17,188 nucleotides of DNA from DASYAN01 sp036501345 (GTDB taxonomy: Bacteria; Chloroflexota; Ktedonobacteria; Ktedonobacterales; Ktedonobacteraceae): positions 1-17,188 of the forward strand of contig DASYAN010000118.1 in assembly GCA_036501345.1 (NCBI GenBank), given 5' to 3'. This document shows positions 1 to 6,998 of this stretch, piece by piece; the stretch's first letter is position 1, and each line of letters begins with the position of its first letter. Under the pieces are notes generated by a model, which worked only from the letters and a program-made list of their open reading frames with translations, ran no database searches and was not told where the DNA came from. Both the position numbers and the translations under genes were made by a program.

Positions 1-1815
1 CAACGATCCCAGCACTAGCGTCAGGTTAGGAGAGCCCTGATATTCAGTAATACCCATATTTTGAGCTGTCTGCAGCGTTTTATCGTAGCCAACTTGCAAA
101 TTCATCTTGAGCGCTGGAATATTCAGTGAATTCTGCAAAGCCGTACGCCATGAAATCAGACCCATAAAACTATTTGAATAATTCTGTGGCGTATATGCTG
201 GCAACCCACAGCACATCTGGATGGTTATCGGTCCATCTACTACTGGCATACCAGGGCTGATTCCCTGCTCAAAGCCTGTGACATAGGCAAAAGGCTTAAA
301 CGATGAACCTGGTTGACGAAAACCCTCTGAAGCCACGTCATAGTTATTGTGTTCTGGATCAATATTGCCCAATAGCGTACGAATGGCTCCAGTATGATAG
401 TCGATGACGACCTCGGCAGCATCTGTCACATTATGCCCTTTTAATGCTGCAATTTGATCCTGAGCAATTTTCAATACCTGGTTCTGGAATGATAGATCAA
501 GCGTTGTTGAAACTATCAGGCCAGAACGTGAGAGATCTGCCATTTTGACATGTATAATGTCTGCCAGTTCTTTGAGCATATAGTAATCAAAGTGTGGCGC
601 AAGATCATGATTCACCACTCCCCGGTGAAGAAATTTAGGCTGCTGAGCCTCATGAATGGCTTGGTCGCGCTGAGGCCCGGTGATATAGCCCTGCTGATAC
701 ATCTGTTGGAGCACTTCTTGCATGCGGGTCAGGGCAGCTTTAGGATGCAGGTAGGGATCATGCGCGGAGGGCGCATTTACAATACCAGCCAGCATCGCAG
801 ACTGAGCTATATCCAATCTCGAAGCTGCCGGAGCCTTGGACGTCTCTGGCAAATCAAAGTACGTGAACGCCGCTGCCTCAACACCGTATGCCTGTTCACC
901 GTAATAGGCTGTATTTAGATACATGTTGAGGACCTCTTGCTTAGTATATTGCTGTGTTACAGATGGGGCCAGAGTTATTTCTTGCAGCTTTCTCATCACT
1001 GTCTCTTTATTACCAACAATCGCATTTTTAATTAATTGCTGAGTAATGGTACTCCCACCGGATACCACATGACCGTGCGAGACGTTATCAAGAGCAGCAC
1101 GTGTGATACCTGCAACATCAATTCCTGAGTTTTTCCAGAAGGTGCGATCTTCAATAGCGACCTGGGCATTGATCATATGAGGTGAAATTTTGCTAAGAGG
1201 GACACTGACCTGCAAACCCTGGTCGATGGCTTCATAAACTAGTTGCCCATGAATATCATAAGCACGCAAGCTATCCTTTGGCAGAACGTCTTCAAGTCGT
1301 ACAACCTGATCTCCAAAATGCTCCTGCGTCGCGGAAGCGATACTAGAGATGGTAACAAAGATCACGGCAAAGATTATAGACAACGTGAGACCTATAAGCG
1401 CACCGTTGAGTACCATGCGTGCACTTTGCCGCTCAACAGCAGTGGCACGCATGAAAAACCTGCGCAATAGCTTGCGCTTGACATGACGCTGTGTACGCCA
1501 ACCCGCAGGATGCAAGCGGAGTTGAGGTGCATCATAGACGAAACCAACCATAGATCTCTCGGGAACATCATTGAGCCGCTGTGCAATAGCCGCCTGACTA
1601 TATGGAGGTAGTTTGGCTGGAATCACTGGCCTGCCTATGATCTCCTCTTGCTCAGGTGGATTGTCAATGATCTCCTCTTGCTCAGGTGAGCTAGTAATAA
1701 TCTCCTCTTGCTCGGATGTATTATCGTATTGCTCTTTGGCTTGCTGCTTCTCGGTCCCGCCTGGGTCGAATTCGGGCTGAGAAGATGCGCCCCTTGGACG
1801 ATTTTTTTTCCGCAT
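1..1815 (-). CDS. Class A penicillin-binding protein (glycosyltransferase/transpeptidase), C-terminus cut by window edge
   Basis: Bifunctional peptidoglycan synthase: the GT51 domain polymerises lipid II and the transpeptidase domain cross-links stem peptides outside the membrane. The frame is open from the left edge to an ATG at 1813-1815, giving 605 visible residues. A cytoplasmic N-terminus of about 133 residues is followed by one membrane segment at about 135-160. GT51 motifs follow: ED with the catalytic Glu at about 222 (EDRTFW) and GGSTITQQ at about 253-260. The transpeptidase SxxK motif (SSFK) has its Ser at about 504 (codon 304-306), and SLN lies at 563-565. The KTG box must lie beyond the edge. 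An AGCGAGG ribosome site 8 nt upstream favours the start at 1815; an in-frame ATG at 1867-1869 has no such site. The N-terminal tail carries three EQEEII repeats. In the usual GT51 motif (EDxxFxxHxG) the His is Asn here. Family call is secure; the exact paralogue is not. Confidence 0.93.
   Translation of the reverse strand, partial: MRKKNRPRGASSQPEFDPGGTEKQQAKEQYDNTSEQEEIITSSPEQEEIIDNPPEQEEIIGRPVIPAKLPPYSQAAIAQRLNDVPERSMVGFVYDAPQLRLHPAGWRTQRHVKRKLLRRFFMRATAVERQSARMVLNGALIGLTLSIIFAVIFVTISSIASATQEHFGDQVVRLEDVLPKDSLRAYDIHGQLVYEAIDQGLQVSVPLSKISPHMINAQVAIEDRTFWKNSGIDVAGITRAALDNVSHGHVVSGGSTITQQLIKNAIVGNKETVMRKLQEITLAPSVTQQYTKQEVLNMYLNTAYYGEQAYGVEAAAFTYFDLPETSKAPAASRLDIAQSAMLAGIVNAPSAHDPYLHPKAALTRMQEVLQQMYQQGYITGPQRDQAIHEAQQPKFLHRGVVNHDLAPHFDYYMLKELADIIHVKMADLSRSGLIVSTTLDLSFQNQVLKIAQDQIAALKGHNVTDAAEVVIDYHTGAIRTLLGNIDPEHNNYDVASEGFRQPGSSFKPFAYVTGFEQGISPGMPVVDGPITIQMCCGLPAYTPQNYSNSFMGLISWRTALQNSLNIPALKMNLQVGYDKTLQTAQNMGITEYQGSPNLTLVLGSL
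1638..1727. repeat. Three 30-bp tandem units inside the PBP N-terminus
   Basis: The segment TGATCTCCTCTTGCTCAGG recurs with a 30-bp period, beginning at 1638, 1668 and 1698; the third copy is slightly diverged. On the minus strand each unit encodes an acidic 10-residue block containing EQEEII. The period is a multiple of three, so copy-number change would keep the frame. Confidence 0.85.
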
Positions 1816-2132
1816 TTCTTGAACCTCGCTTCTCTCTTGTACCTGGCATCTCCCTTTGTCTTTGAGCATCTTGTATATAAATCAATTGCTTTTCTTGACA
1901 TTTGTGGAGATAATAGTGCCTTATGCTGCTCTAGTTAAGGGATGTAACAAACGCTTGGCAGTGCTTCGGTGAAGTACTCTCAAGAGACTAACGTCATAAA
2001 CAACGAGATGGTTCCAAGTTGAGATAGCTCTATCAGACAAGAGCTACGAGGGACAGATAGTGGAATACCGTTTTTAAGATGGTCAGTTCCTTCTAGCTTC
2101 ATCAAGTTTCATAGTTCATAACTTCTGTGAGG
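1816..2132. other. Intergenic gap between lipoprotein gene end and PBP start
   Basis: About 317 bases with no convincing gene on either strand. It should hold the promoter of the PBP gene, which reads to the left. An AT-rich TATATA element (minus strand) lies about 60 bases upstream of the chosen start but has no good -35 partner. Small imperfect hairpins around TAGCTC (about 2024-2047) are the only other structure seen. Confidence 0.5.
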
Positions 2133-3035
2133 CTACACTCCTACCTTTGCTTGCCAGATATCCATGATAGGTGCCGCTTTAGCACTACTACCAACAGGTG
2201 CTAAGCCATACATGCTCTCCAGCGTCCGCAGCACATTATAGTGACTGACATTCTCGCCATACTTACCAGCTTTGACCATTGGACCAACAAAAATCGTCGG
2301 GATCTGGTTTGCATTTGAGTTATCATCTTCATCCCATGTAACAATCAACAAGCTCCTATGCGTTTTAGCCCATGTAACATAGCTGTTGATATGGCTCTGC
2401 AACCATGTATCACCTTGGCCAACCGTTCCATCGTGCATATCGTCTTGCAGATTGGGAATCACAATCGAAATCGTAGGCAGTAATCGGTAGTTGGCCGGGT
2501 TGGTAGGAAATTTGGTCAACGGCATATTTACGCTCGAAGGCACATTCGTAAAATTGACCCAGGGATTATGCTTGCGGGCATAGTTTGAAGACGAGCACCC
2601 GGTGTAGCCAACGCTCGGCAAATCCTCTGAATAGCCGCCAAAGGTACCGTGAGCGTGAATTAACTCCTGAGCCAGATTGGCACTGGTAAACGTGTTGGGG
2701 CATGAATCATCAGACAGTCCAAATGTTGACCCCGCAAACAGTGCAAGATAATTTGGCTCACTAGGATGAGTAACAGCATGAGAATCGGTCAATGAGGCAC
2801 CCAGGGATGCCAGTGCATTGATATACGGGGCACTAGAAGAACCGATGATCTCTGAAAAGTCATGATTCTCTTCCATAACGATGACTACATGATCAGGCCG
2901 TGGCACAATTGTTTTTACTGGCGTCACAGTAGAAATTGCTCCCACATTTGGAGTAGAGCTACAAGAGATGATGACAATAATAAGACCTACCAGCGAAAGA
3001 GCATTCCAGCATGTAATGGACAATCCAGTCTTCAT
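2133..3035 (-). CDS. Predicted lipoprotein, acid phosphatase/phospholipase C-type phosphoesterase
   Basis: A 300-residue protein with the hallmarks of the PF04185 phosphoesterase family (AcpA-like acid phosphatases and non-specific phospholipases C). Visible are VIVMEENHDF near residue 55, APYINALA, a THPSEPNYLALFAG block that fits the metal/nucleophile region of the family, and a late TWDEDD acidic motif. The N-terminus is a lipoprotein signal: a hydrophobic stretch ending in IISC with the lipidated Cys at 25. The enzyme should therefore be anchored on the outer face of the membrane and hydrolyse extracellular phosphate esters; the substrate cannot be told from sequence. The start is backed by GGAG eight bases upstream. 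It is a single gene, with a weak promoter candidate at 3107-3134. The stop is TAG. Confidence 0.85.
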   Translation of the reverse strand: MKTGLSITCWNALSLVGLIIVIISCSSTPNVGAISTVTPVKTIVPRPDHVVIVMEENHDFSEIIGSSSAPYINALASLGASLTDSHAVTHPSEPNYLALFAGSTFGLSDDSCPNTFTSANLAQELIHAHGTFGGYSEDLPSVGYTGCSSSNYARKHNPWVNFTNVPSSVNMPLTKFPTNPANYRLLPTISIVIPNLQDDMHDGTVGQGDTWLQSHINSYVTWAKTHRSLLIVTWDEDDNSNANQIPTIFVGPMVKAGKYGENVSHYNVLRTLESMYGLAPVGSSAKAAPIMDIWQAKVGV

Positions 3036-3106
3036 CAGCGTTCTCCAGCGTGAAACTTTCTGTTTTCATTGATGGTGGTGAATACCTATTCACAGCGGTT
3101 TTTAGA

Positions 3107-3134
3107 AATATTGAGCCCATATACACATAGTCAA
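3107..3134 (-). promoter_or_regulatory. Candidate promoter of the phosphoesterase gene
   Basis: On the minus strand TTGACT (3129-3134) is followed after 16 bases by AATATT (3107-3112), four of six matches to the -10 consensus. Transcription would start about 65 bases before the gene. Weak match, position plausible. Confidence 0.3.
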
Positions 3135-3277
3135 TACACTACCATTATGGGTCAATACTTCCACAGCTATTGTTCTATATCAAGGATAGCTGATAGGAAA
3201 AGTTTTTTCTAGTCAAAAAAGAGACAATTTCAATCGGACGGCATTCTGATTGAGTGTCGTGTAAAAAAAATAGGAAT

Positions 3278-3295
3278 AGTGGCAAATTTGTCACT
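3278..3295. repeat. 18-bp near-perfect palindrome, possible operator
   Basis: AGTGGCAAATTTGTCACT reads almost the same on both strands, with one mismatched pair. Its length and dyad symmetry fit a dimeric regulator site. It lies roughly 145-170 bases upstream of the -35 of the phosphoesterase promoter candidate, rather far for a classical operator, so function is uncertain. Confidence 0.35.
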
Positions 3296-3422
3296 ACGTT
3301 TCATTTTGATCATAATCAACTATTTCGTGCTTTATCAACAAAAAGAGCATCATTTTATTCATGGGGAGTCATCACTCCAGGAAAAGATTAGGCTGTACGA
3401 AATCTTTTGATAGTGAGGGTCT

Positions 3423-3959
3423 CTAACGTGGTTTTTTATTCTCTGACTTTCGGAGTTGCTCGGGGTCAAAACCTGCTAGCGGGGGAAGTGCAAAACCTGC
3501 TTCCTTCTTCTTTAATCTCCGCTCTTGCTGGGAAGCTGCAAAATCTTTTGCTGGAGGAGCTTCCTGACGTGGTTTTTTATTCTCTGACTTTCGGAGTTGC
3601 TCGGGGTCAAAACCTGCTAGCGGGAGAACTTCAAAATCTGCTGCCTTCTTCTTTAATCTCCGCTCTTGCTGGGAAGCTGCAAAACCTTGTACTATTTTTT
3701 TTTTGAGATACTGCTTTCCATCCTTTAGTAGCCGGAACTGTTTTTGTTTTTTTTCATAAGTCCCTGTTGGATGTTTTCGCATGCTTATAACTGCTTGGAT
3801 AAGTTTTACAAGACAGTAAAGAACTACAACTGCAATCCATAACCCTAGATATCGCCAGAGAATAGGCGACTGGATACGCGTATTAGCGACAGCAATTACT
3901 GCAGCAAAAAATGAAATGACCCCTATCCATGCACCGACTGAACGTAACGAGTCTCCCAT
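3423..3959 (-). CDS. Small membrane protein with a duplicated charged C-terminal unit, unknown function
   Basis: A 178-residue protein I do not recognise. Two membrane segments at about 7-24 and 33-58 are followed by a soluble, strongly charged tail. The tail consists of two near-identical 47-residue units, each starting FAASQQERRLKKK, running through LAGFDPEQLRKSENKK and ending in a Pro-rich link; the second unit is truncated at the stop. The start is well supported by AAGGAGG nine bases upstream of the ATG at 3957-3959. The topology suggests a membrane-tethered cytoplasmic tail, possibly a scaffold. The duplication is also visible as DNA (141-bp period). The opposite strand is open for 99 codons across the same repeat; I regard the minus strand as real because of the ribosome site and the membrane segments. 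Confidence 0.7.
   Translation of the reverse strand: MGDSLRSVGAWIGVISFFAAVIAVANTRIQSPILWRYLGLWIAVVVLYCLVKLIQAVISMRKHPTGTYEKKQKQFRLLKDGKQYLKKKIVQGFAASQQERRLKKKAADFEVLPLAGFDPEQLRKSENKKPRQEAPPAKDFAASQQERRLKKKEAGFALPPLAGFDPEQLRKSENKKPR
3427..3684. repeat. Two 117-bp near-identical direct repeats with 141-bp period
   Basis: Copy one is about 3427-3543 and copy two about 3568-3684. They differ by only a few substitutions, mostly in the GCGGG(G/A)GAA stretch. The 141-bp period is 47 codons, so the duplication is in frame in the membrane-protein gene. High identity points to recent duplication or ongoing homogenisation. Confidence 0.9.
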
Positions 3960-4134
3960 AAAAGAATACCTCCTTTCTTGATGAAGGTTCCGCTCAGTTT
4001 GGCTATCCTATCTAGGTACAACTTCTCTTCTTCTAGAACCGTTATAAATAGAATAACAAATATTTGTGCAACCCTATAGGAGGAAAGAGGGACACTTTCT
4101 ATTTTTCAAAACAGGGATTACTATACACCACAGC
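3960..4134. other. Short spacer upstream of the membrane-protein gene
   Basis: About 175 bases that should hold the promoter of the minus-strand membrane-protein gene. It contains the AAGGAGG ribosome site (about 3969-3975 on the plus strand as CCTCCTT). No clear -35/-10 pair was found. Confidence 0.4.
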
Positions 4135-4293
4135 TCAGGTCTCAAGTGTCCTCCAGATGGTGCTAGTGTAGGCAACGCGCATGCCAGCACGTTCCATATT
4201 ACGCTGACTTGCTGTTCCCACTCTCGTCTGAGTGACTAAAAGCGTACATCCAGCATCAGCTGCATCGACAATACGTTGCTGGAGCAGAGCTGT
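4135..4293 (-). pseudogene. C-terminal remnant of a GNAT acetyltransferase
   Basis: Reading the minus strand from 4293 to the TGA at 4135-4137 gives 52 residues that look like the last part of a GNAT N-acetyltransferase. They contain LLQQRIVDAADAGC, then TQTRVGTASQRN, ERAGMRVAYT and a terminal W. In the family this is the acetyl-CoA site region (alpha-4, beta-6, beta-7), where the pattern is S-x-x-N followed by an aromatic or hydrophobic G-F/M-x-x-x-Y. The N-terminal two thirds, including the pyrophosphate-binding Q/R-x-x-G-x-G/A loop, are absent. The likeness stops exactly where a 20-bp inverted repeat begins (4294), and there is no start codon or ribosome site. I call it a truncated gene. 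Confidence 0.7.
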
Positions 4294-4343
4294 AAATGAG
4301 CATTTGATTTCTGCCTTTGATGACAGAAATCAAATGCTCATTT
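4294..4343. terminator. 20-bp perfect inverted repeat, bidirectional terminator-like hairpin after hemQ
   Basis: AAATGAGCATTTGATTTCTG (4294-4313) is perfectly complemented by 4324-4343, with a 10-base loop CCTTTGATGA. It lies 21 bases beyond the hemQ stop, the right place for the end of the hem operon transcript. The stem is long but AT-rich and the U tract on either strand is short (TTTA on the minus strand, TTTTCTTT on the plus strand). It might equally be a mobile-element scar, since the GNAT remnant breaks at its edge. Confidence 0.6.
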
Positions 4344-4364
4344 TCTTTGGTACTATAGGTTTCT

Positions 4365-5144
4365 TTATGCACCAATCGCTTCTAACATTGCATCCAGTGG
4401 TTGCGCTATACAGCTATACATAGGAGTATCACGCAAGGTATACTGGCTAGCCTCGGTTTCACGCAGTTCCTGGACAAGGTCAAGGAAATCTTCGATGCTA
4501 TCAGTTTCAAAGGCAACGACAAATTCTTGATCGTCAATGCCATACGAGTAGGTGGTGTTCAGCAAGACGCTGGGATATTTCAGGCCGATACGGATGTGCT
4601 CTTGCATCATGCGCTTGCGATCTTCCATCGGTAGAGCATACCAAGCGCGAGTCTTTACGAAGGGGTAGACAAAGAGATATTTCTTGCCACTAGGTGCAAT
4701 CACCAGACGTGGGTCGTGAGTACCACGTGCATTCTTCCCAACGTAGATTGAGCGCTTGGTCATTGCAAGCATCGACTGTGTCTCACGCAGATACGGCCCC
4801 ATCGCGCTGCGACGAATCTGGCTACTCAAACCCTGCAAGTCTTCCATCTGGTAGGTAGCTTGCCAGAGCATAAAGTCACAATTAGTACGCACGCCATATA
4901 GACCAAAGCTGCGGATCAGTGAGTGCTCCTCATAAGTACGGAAGATGCTTAGTAGTTCTTGCTTGCCCTGTTCACGGGTTTCGGCGGACTGCAATTGCCA
5001 CTGCTGATCCAATCTATAAAATGTGAAGCGTACGAGCTGGCGAGGCTGCTTTGGCTTGGATTCAGATGGCTTCTGCTCGGTCTGAGGCTGTGCCACATCA
5101 TATTGTGTAGCAATTGTCTGTGATGGTGTTGTTTCATTTATCAT
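4365..5144 (-). CDS. hemQ: Coproheme decarboxylase (chlorite dismutase-like)
   Basis: Catalyses the last step of the coproporphyrin-dependent heme pathway: two peroxide-driven decarboxylations of coproheme to protoheme in the cytoplasm. The 259-residue protein has a disordered Pro/Gln-rich N-terminus of about 34 residues and then a dimeric alpha/beta-barrel chlorite dismutase-like fold. Key residues are visible: YPFVKTRAWY contains the radical-forming Tyr160 and nearby Lys164, and MMQEHIRIG contains His183, which fits the proximal heme ligand. The chlorite-splitting distal Arg arrangement of true chlorite dismutases is not apparent, which agrees with HemQ. The start codon overlaps the hemD stop (ATGA, four bases), implying translational coupling as the last gene of the hemACDQ operon. 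A hairpin 21 bases downstream probably ends transcription. Confidence 0.92.
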   Translation of the reverse strand: MINETTPSQTIATQYDVAQPQTEQKPSESKPKQPRQLVRFTFYRLDQQWQLQSAETREQGKQELLSIFRTYEEHSLIRSFGLYGVRTNCDFMLWQATYQMEDLQGLSSQIRRSAMGPYLRETQSMLAMTKRSIYVGKNARGTHDPRLVIAPSGKKYLFVYPFVKTRAWYALPMEDRKRMMQEHIRIGLKYPSVLLNTTYSYGIDDQEFVVAFETDSIEDFLDLVQELRETEASQYTLRDTPMYSCIAQPLDAMLEAIGA

Positions 5145-6010
5145 GACACTTTTTCCCTGTGTTGAACTATAGCATTTACAAGACCCTCAATGGTAAATTC
5201 TTTGGCCTCGATATCCACATGTAGACCAAGGTCACGAGCGGTCTGTGAAGTGATTGGGCCGATACTGGCGATTTGTGTATATTGCGTTACAAGATCGGCG
5301 AATGATGTTGTAATGTCTTGTTCGCAATTTTTGAGCCACGTGACAAAACTACGGATGGTAGATGAACTAGTAAAGGTTAAAATTGCAAGCTGACGATCGA
5401 GTAGCAGCCGTAGGATTTCGCGCCCGTGGCTATCATCATGCGTGACAGGCAGTGTGTCATAGGCTGCTACTTCGTTCACCAATGCTCCAGCTTGTCGTAA
5501 CTCAGAGACAAGTACTTTACGGGCTTCTGATGCACGTGCCAGCAGAATGCGTTGTCCTGCAATTGAAGATCCACGCTGATGAGCATCTGCAATCAACGCA
5601 GCAATGACACTCTCTGCGATATACTCATCTGGCACAAGGTCGGCGGTTAGACCATAGCGAGCCAGGGCTGCAGCAGTGGCAGGGCCAATAGTAGCCACAC
5701 GAACATGCTGTTTTATCTGCAGGTCACGCACTTCATAGCCAATGGTACGCAAACGCTCGCAACAGATAGTAACACCGTTGGCACTAGTTAACACTAGCCA
5801 GTCATATGCTGAGCCCTCACTGATAAATAACTGATGTAAAGCTGAGTCAAGAGTACGCCAGTCCTCAGGTGGCACAATACGAATCGTTGGGAATTCCACC
5901 GGAGTAGCTCCCAAGGTACGTAAACGCTCGCTGAGCACGCTGGCTTGCTCACGTGTGCGCGTCACCAGAATACGTTTGCCTTCAAGCGGCCTAACAGTTG
6001 ACTTAGACAT
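5141..6010 (-). CDS. hemD: Uroporphyrinogen-III synthase
   Basis: Closes and inverts ring D of hydroxymethylbilane to give uroporphyrinogen III, the last common precursor of heme, siroheme and cobalamin. The 289-residue length fits the stand-alone enzyme. The family has low sequence conservation but typical signatures are present: GKRILVTRTREQA at the N-terminus, DWLVLTSANGV in the first Rossmann-like domain, TIGPATAAALARYGL at the domain swap, ILLARASEARK, and near the C-terminus FTSSSTIRSFV followed by IASIGPITSQTARDLGL. The start overlaps the hemC stop by eight bases, with an AGGAG ribosome site inside hemC, and the stop overlaps the hemQ start. Third gene in the operon. Confidence 0.93.
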   Translation of the reverse strand: MSKSTVRPLEGKRILVTRTREQASVLSERLRTLGATPVEFPTIRIVPPEDWRTLDSALHQLFISEGSAYDWLVLTSANGVTICCERLRTIGYEVRDLQIKQHVRVATIGPATAAALARYGLTADLVPDEYIAESVIAALIADAHQRGSSIAGQRILLARASEARKVLVSELRQAGALVNEVAAYDTLPVTHDDSHGREILRLLLDRQLAILTFTSSSTIRSFVTWLKNCEQDITTSFADLVTQYTQIASIGPITSQTARDLGLHVDIEAKEFTIEGLVNAIVQHREKVS

Positions 6011-6998
6011 GGAGTCGCTCCTGTGCAGGTATTAATGCACCAATAATCTCATCAGCACCCTGATTGAGAGCCTGCTCTGCTAACTGCACTCCCAGGTGCT
6101 CTGCATCGACAAGCGAGGAGGCTACTGTCCAAGGTATACTTTGTTGAACATGTATACGTTGCTGCCCATCTAAACTGATGACAAGCCCACGCAGTGTCAA
6201 TATACCTTTGGCAATCTCACCATAGGCTGCAACTGGCAAGTAGCAACCAGCCCCCAGATGACGCATAAACATGCGTTCAGCAGTAGTTGCAGCCTGAACA
6301 GCAAGATCCTGCACAGGCGCAAGCAGGGCAAGCAATTCTGGCTCATCACGACACTCCAGCGCCAATGCCCCCTGCCCAGGTGCTGGCATCATAAGGCCAA
6401 TGGGAAAGTAGGTCAGACGTCCAGAAAGCCTTTCCTGTAGATCCATTCTGTGCAATCCGGCTGATGCCAGGATAATACCATCATAATCCCCCGCGTCCAG
6501 TTTGCGCAAGCGGGTATCGACATTGCCGCGTAGGGACAGAATAGAAGCACTAGGACAAAGAGCATGGATCTGAGCAGTTCGACGTAAACTACAGGTACCA
6601 ATGCGCAAACAAGAGTCAAGTTGTGGGTCTGGATCTAGCGGTTGCAAATAGTTATTGGCTATATGAAACGGAAAGCGTGAAATAAAAACATCACGGACAT
6701 CCTCACGTGGACCTGCAACGATGATACAGAGTTCCTCTGGCTGTGCCGTGGGTAGATCCTTCAAGCTATGGACGGCCAGATCGATACGCCGTTCACGCAG
6801 AGCATGTTCTATTTCCGTCACAAAGACCCCATCGCTCCCGATGCGCGTTAGTGGCACATCTGTAATACGATCGCCCTTAGTATGAATTTGCTCAATTGTG
6901 ATCTCAAGATTAGTCCACAGCTGACGCAATCGCTGAACTACCCACTGTGTCTGTATCATAGCCAGTTTGCTGGCTCGCGTTCCTATCGTAATGTGCAT
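6003..6998 (-). CDS. hemC: Hydroxymethylbilane synthase (porphobilinogen deaminase)
   Basis: Polymerises four porphobilinogens into hydroxymethylbilane using a covalently bound dipyrromethane cofactor. The 331 residues carry the family signatures in order: IGTRASKLAMIQTQWV at the N-terminus, TKGDR, GVFVTEIEHAL, AVHSLKDLP with catalytic Asp81, CSLRR, LRGNVDTRLRKLD, and GAGCYLPVA with Cys252, the cofactor attachment residue. The start at 6998 gives the canonical N-terminus and lies inside the 3' end of hemA, an 89-base overlap in a different frame. The ribosome site there is a modest purine stretch (GAAGAGAAG), so coupling to hemA translation is likely. Second gene of the operon. Confidence 0.95.
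   Translation of the reverse strand: MHITIGTRASKLAMIQTQWVVQRLRQLWTNLEITIEQIHTKGDRITDVPLTRIGSDGVFVTEIEHALRERRIDLAVHSLKDLPTAQPEELCIIVAGPREDVRDVFISRFPFHIANNYLQPLDPDPQLDSCLRIGTCSLRRTAQIHALCPSASILSLRGNVDTRLRKLDAGDYDGIILASAGLHRMDLQERLSGRLTYFPIGLMMPAPGQGALALECRDEPELLALLAPVQDLAVQAATTAERMFMRHLGAGCYLPVAAYGEIAKGILTLRGLVISLDGQQRIHVQQSIPWTVASSLVDAEHLGVQLAEQALNQGADEIIGALIPAQERLHV

Larger units (their letters stand above)
3036..3422. other. AT-rich intergenic region with short palindromes
   Basis: 387 bases without a gene. It contains the phosphoesterase promoter candidate, an 18-bp near-perfect palindrome at 3278-3295 (AGTGGCAAATTTGTCACT, one mismatched pair), a GGAGT/ACTCC hairpin at 3365-3378, and an AAAAGATT/AATCTTTT inverted repeat at 3382-3408. 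The last two lie just beyond the 3' end of the membrane-protein gene and could form its transcription end, although no long U tract follows. Confidence 0.5.

Noticed and set aside
550..918. 122-codon plus-strand ORF
   Set aside because: Entirely antisense to the PBP catalytic domains, whose motifs are unmistakable on the minus strand.
1635..1901. 88-codon minus-strand ORF overlapping the PBP N-terminus
   Set aside because: Different frame from the PBP; the Lys/Arg/Ser-rich product is the frame-shifted reading of the acidic EQEEII repeat.
1895..1916. TTGACA followed by TAATAG on the plus strand
   Set aside because: Spacing is only 10 bases and no plus-strand gene follows.
3407..3706. 99-codon plus-strand ORF across the direct repeat
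   Set aside because: Antisense to a gene with a strong AAGGAGG site and membrane segments; its own start has no ribosome site and its openness follows from the duplicated composition.
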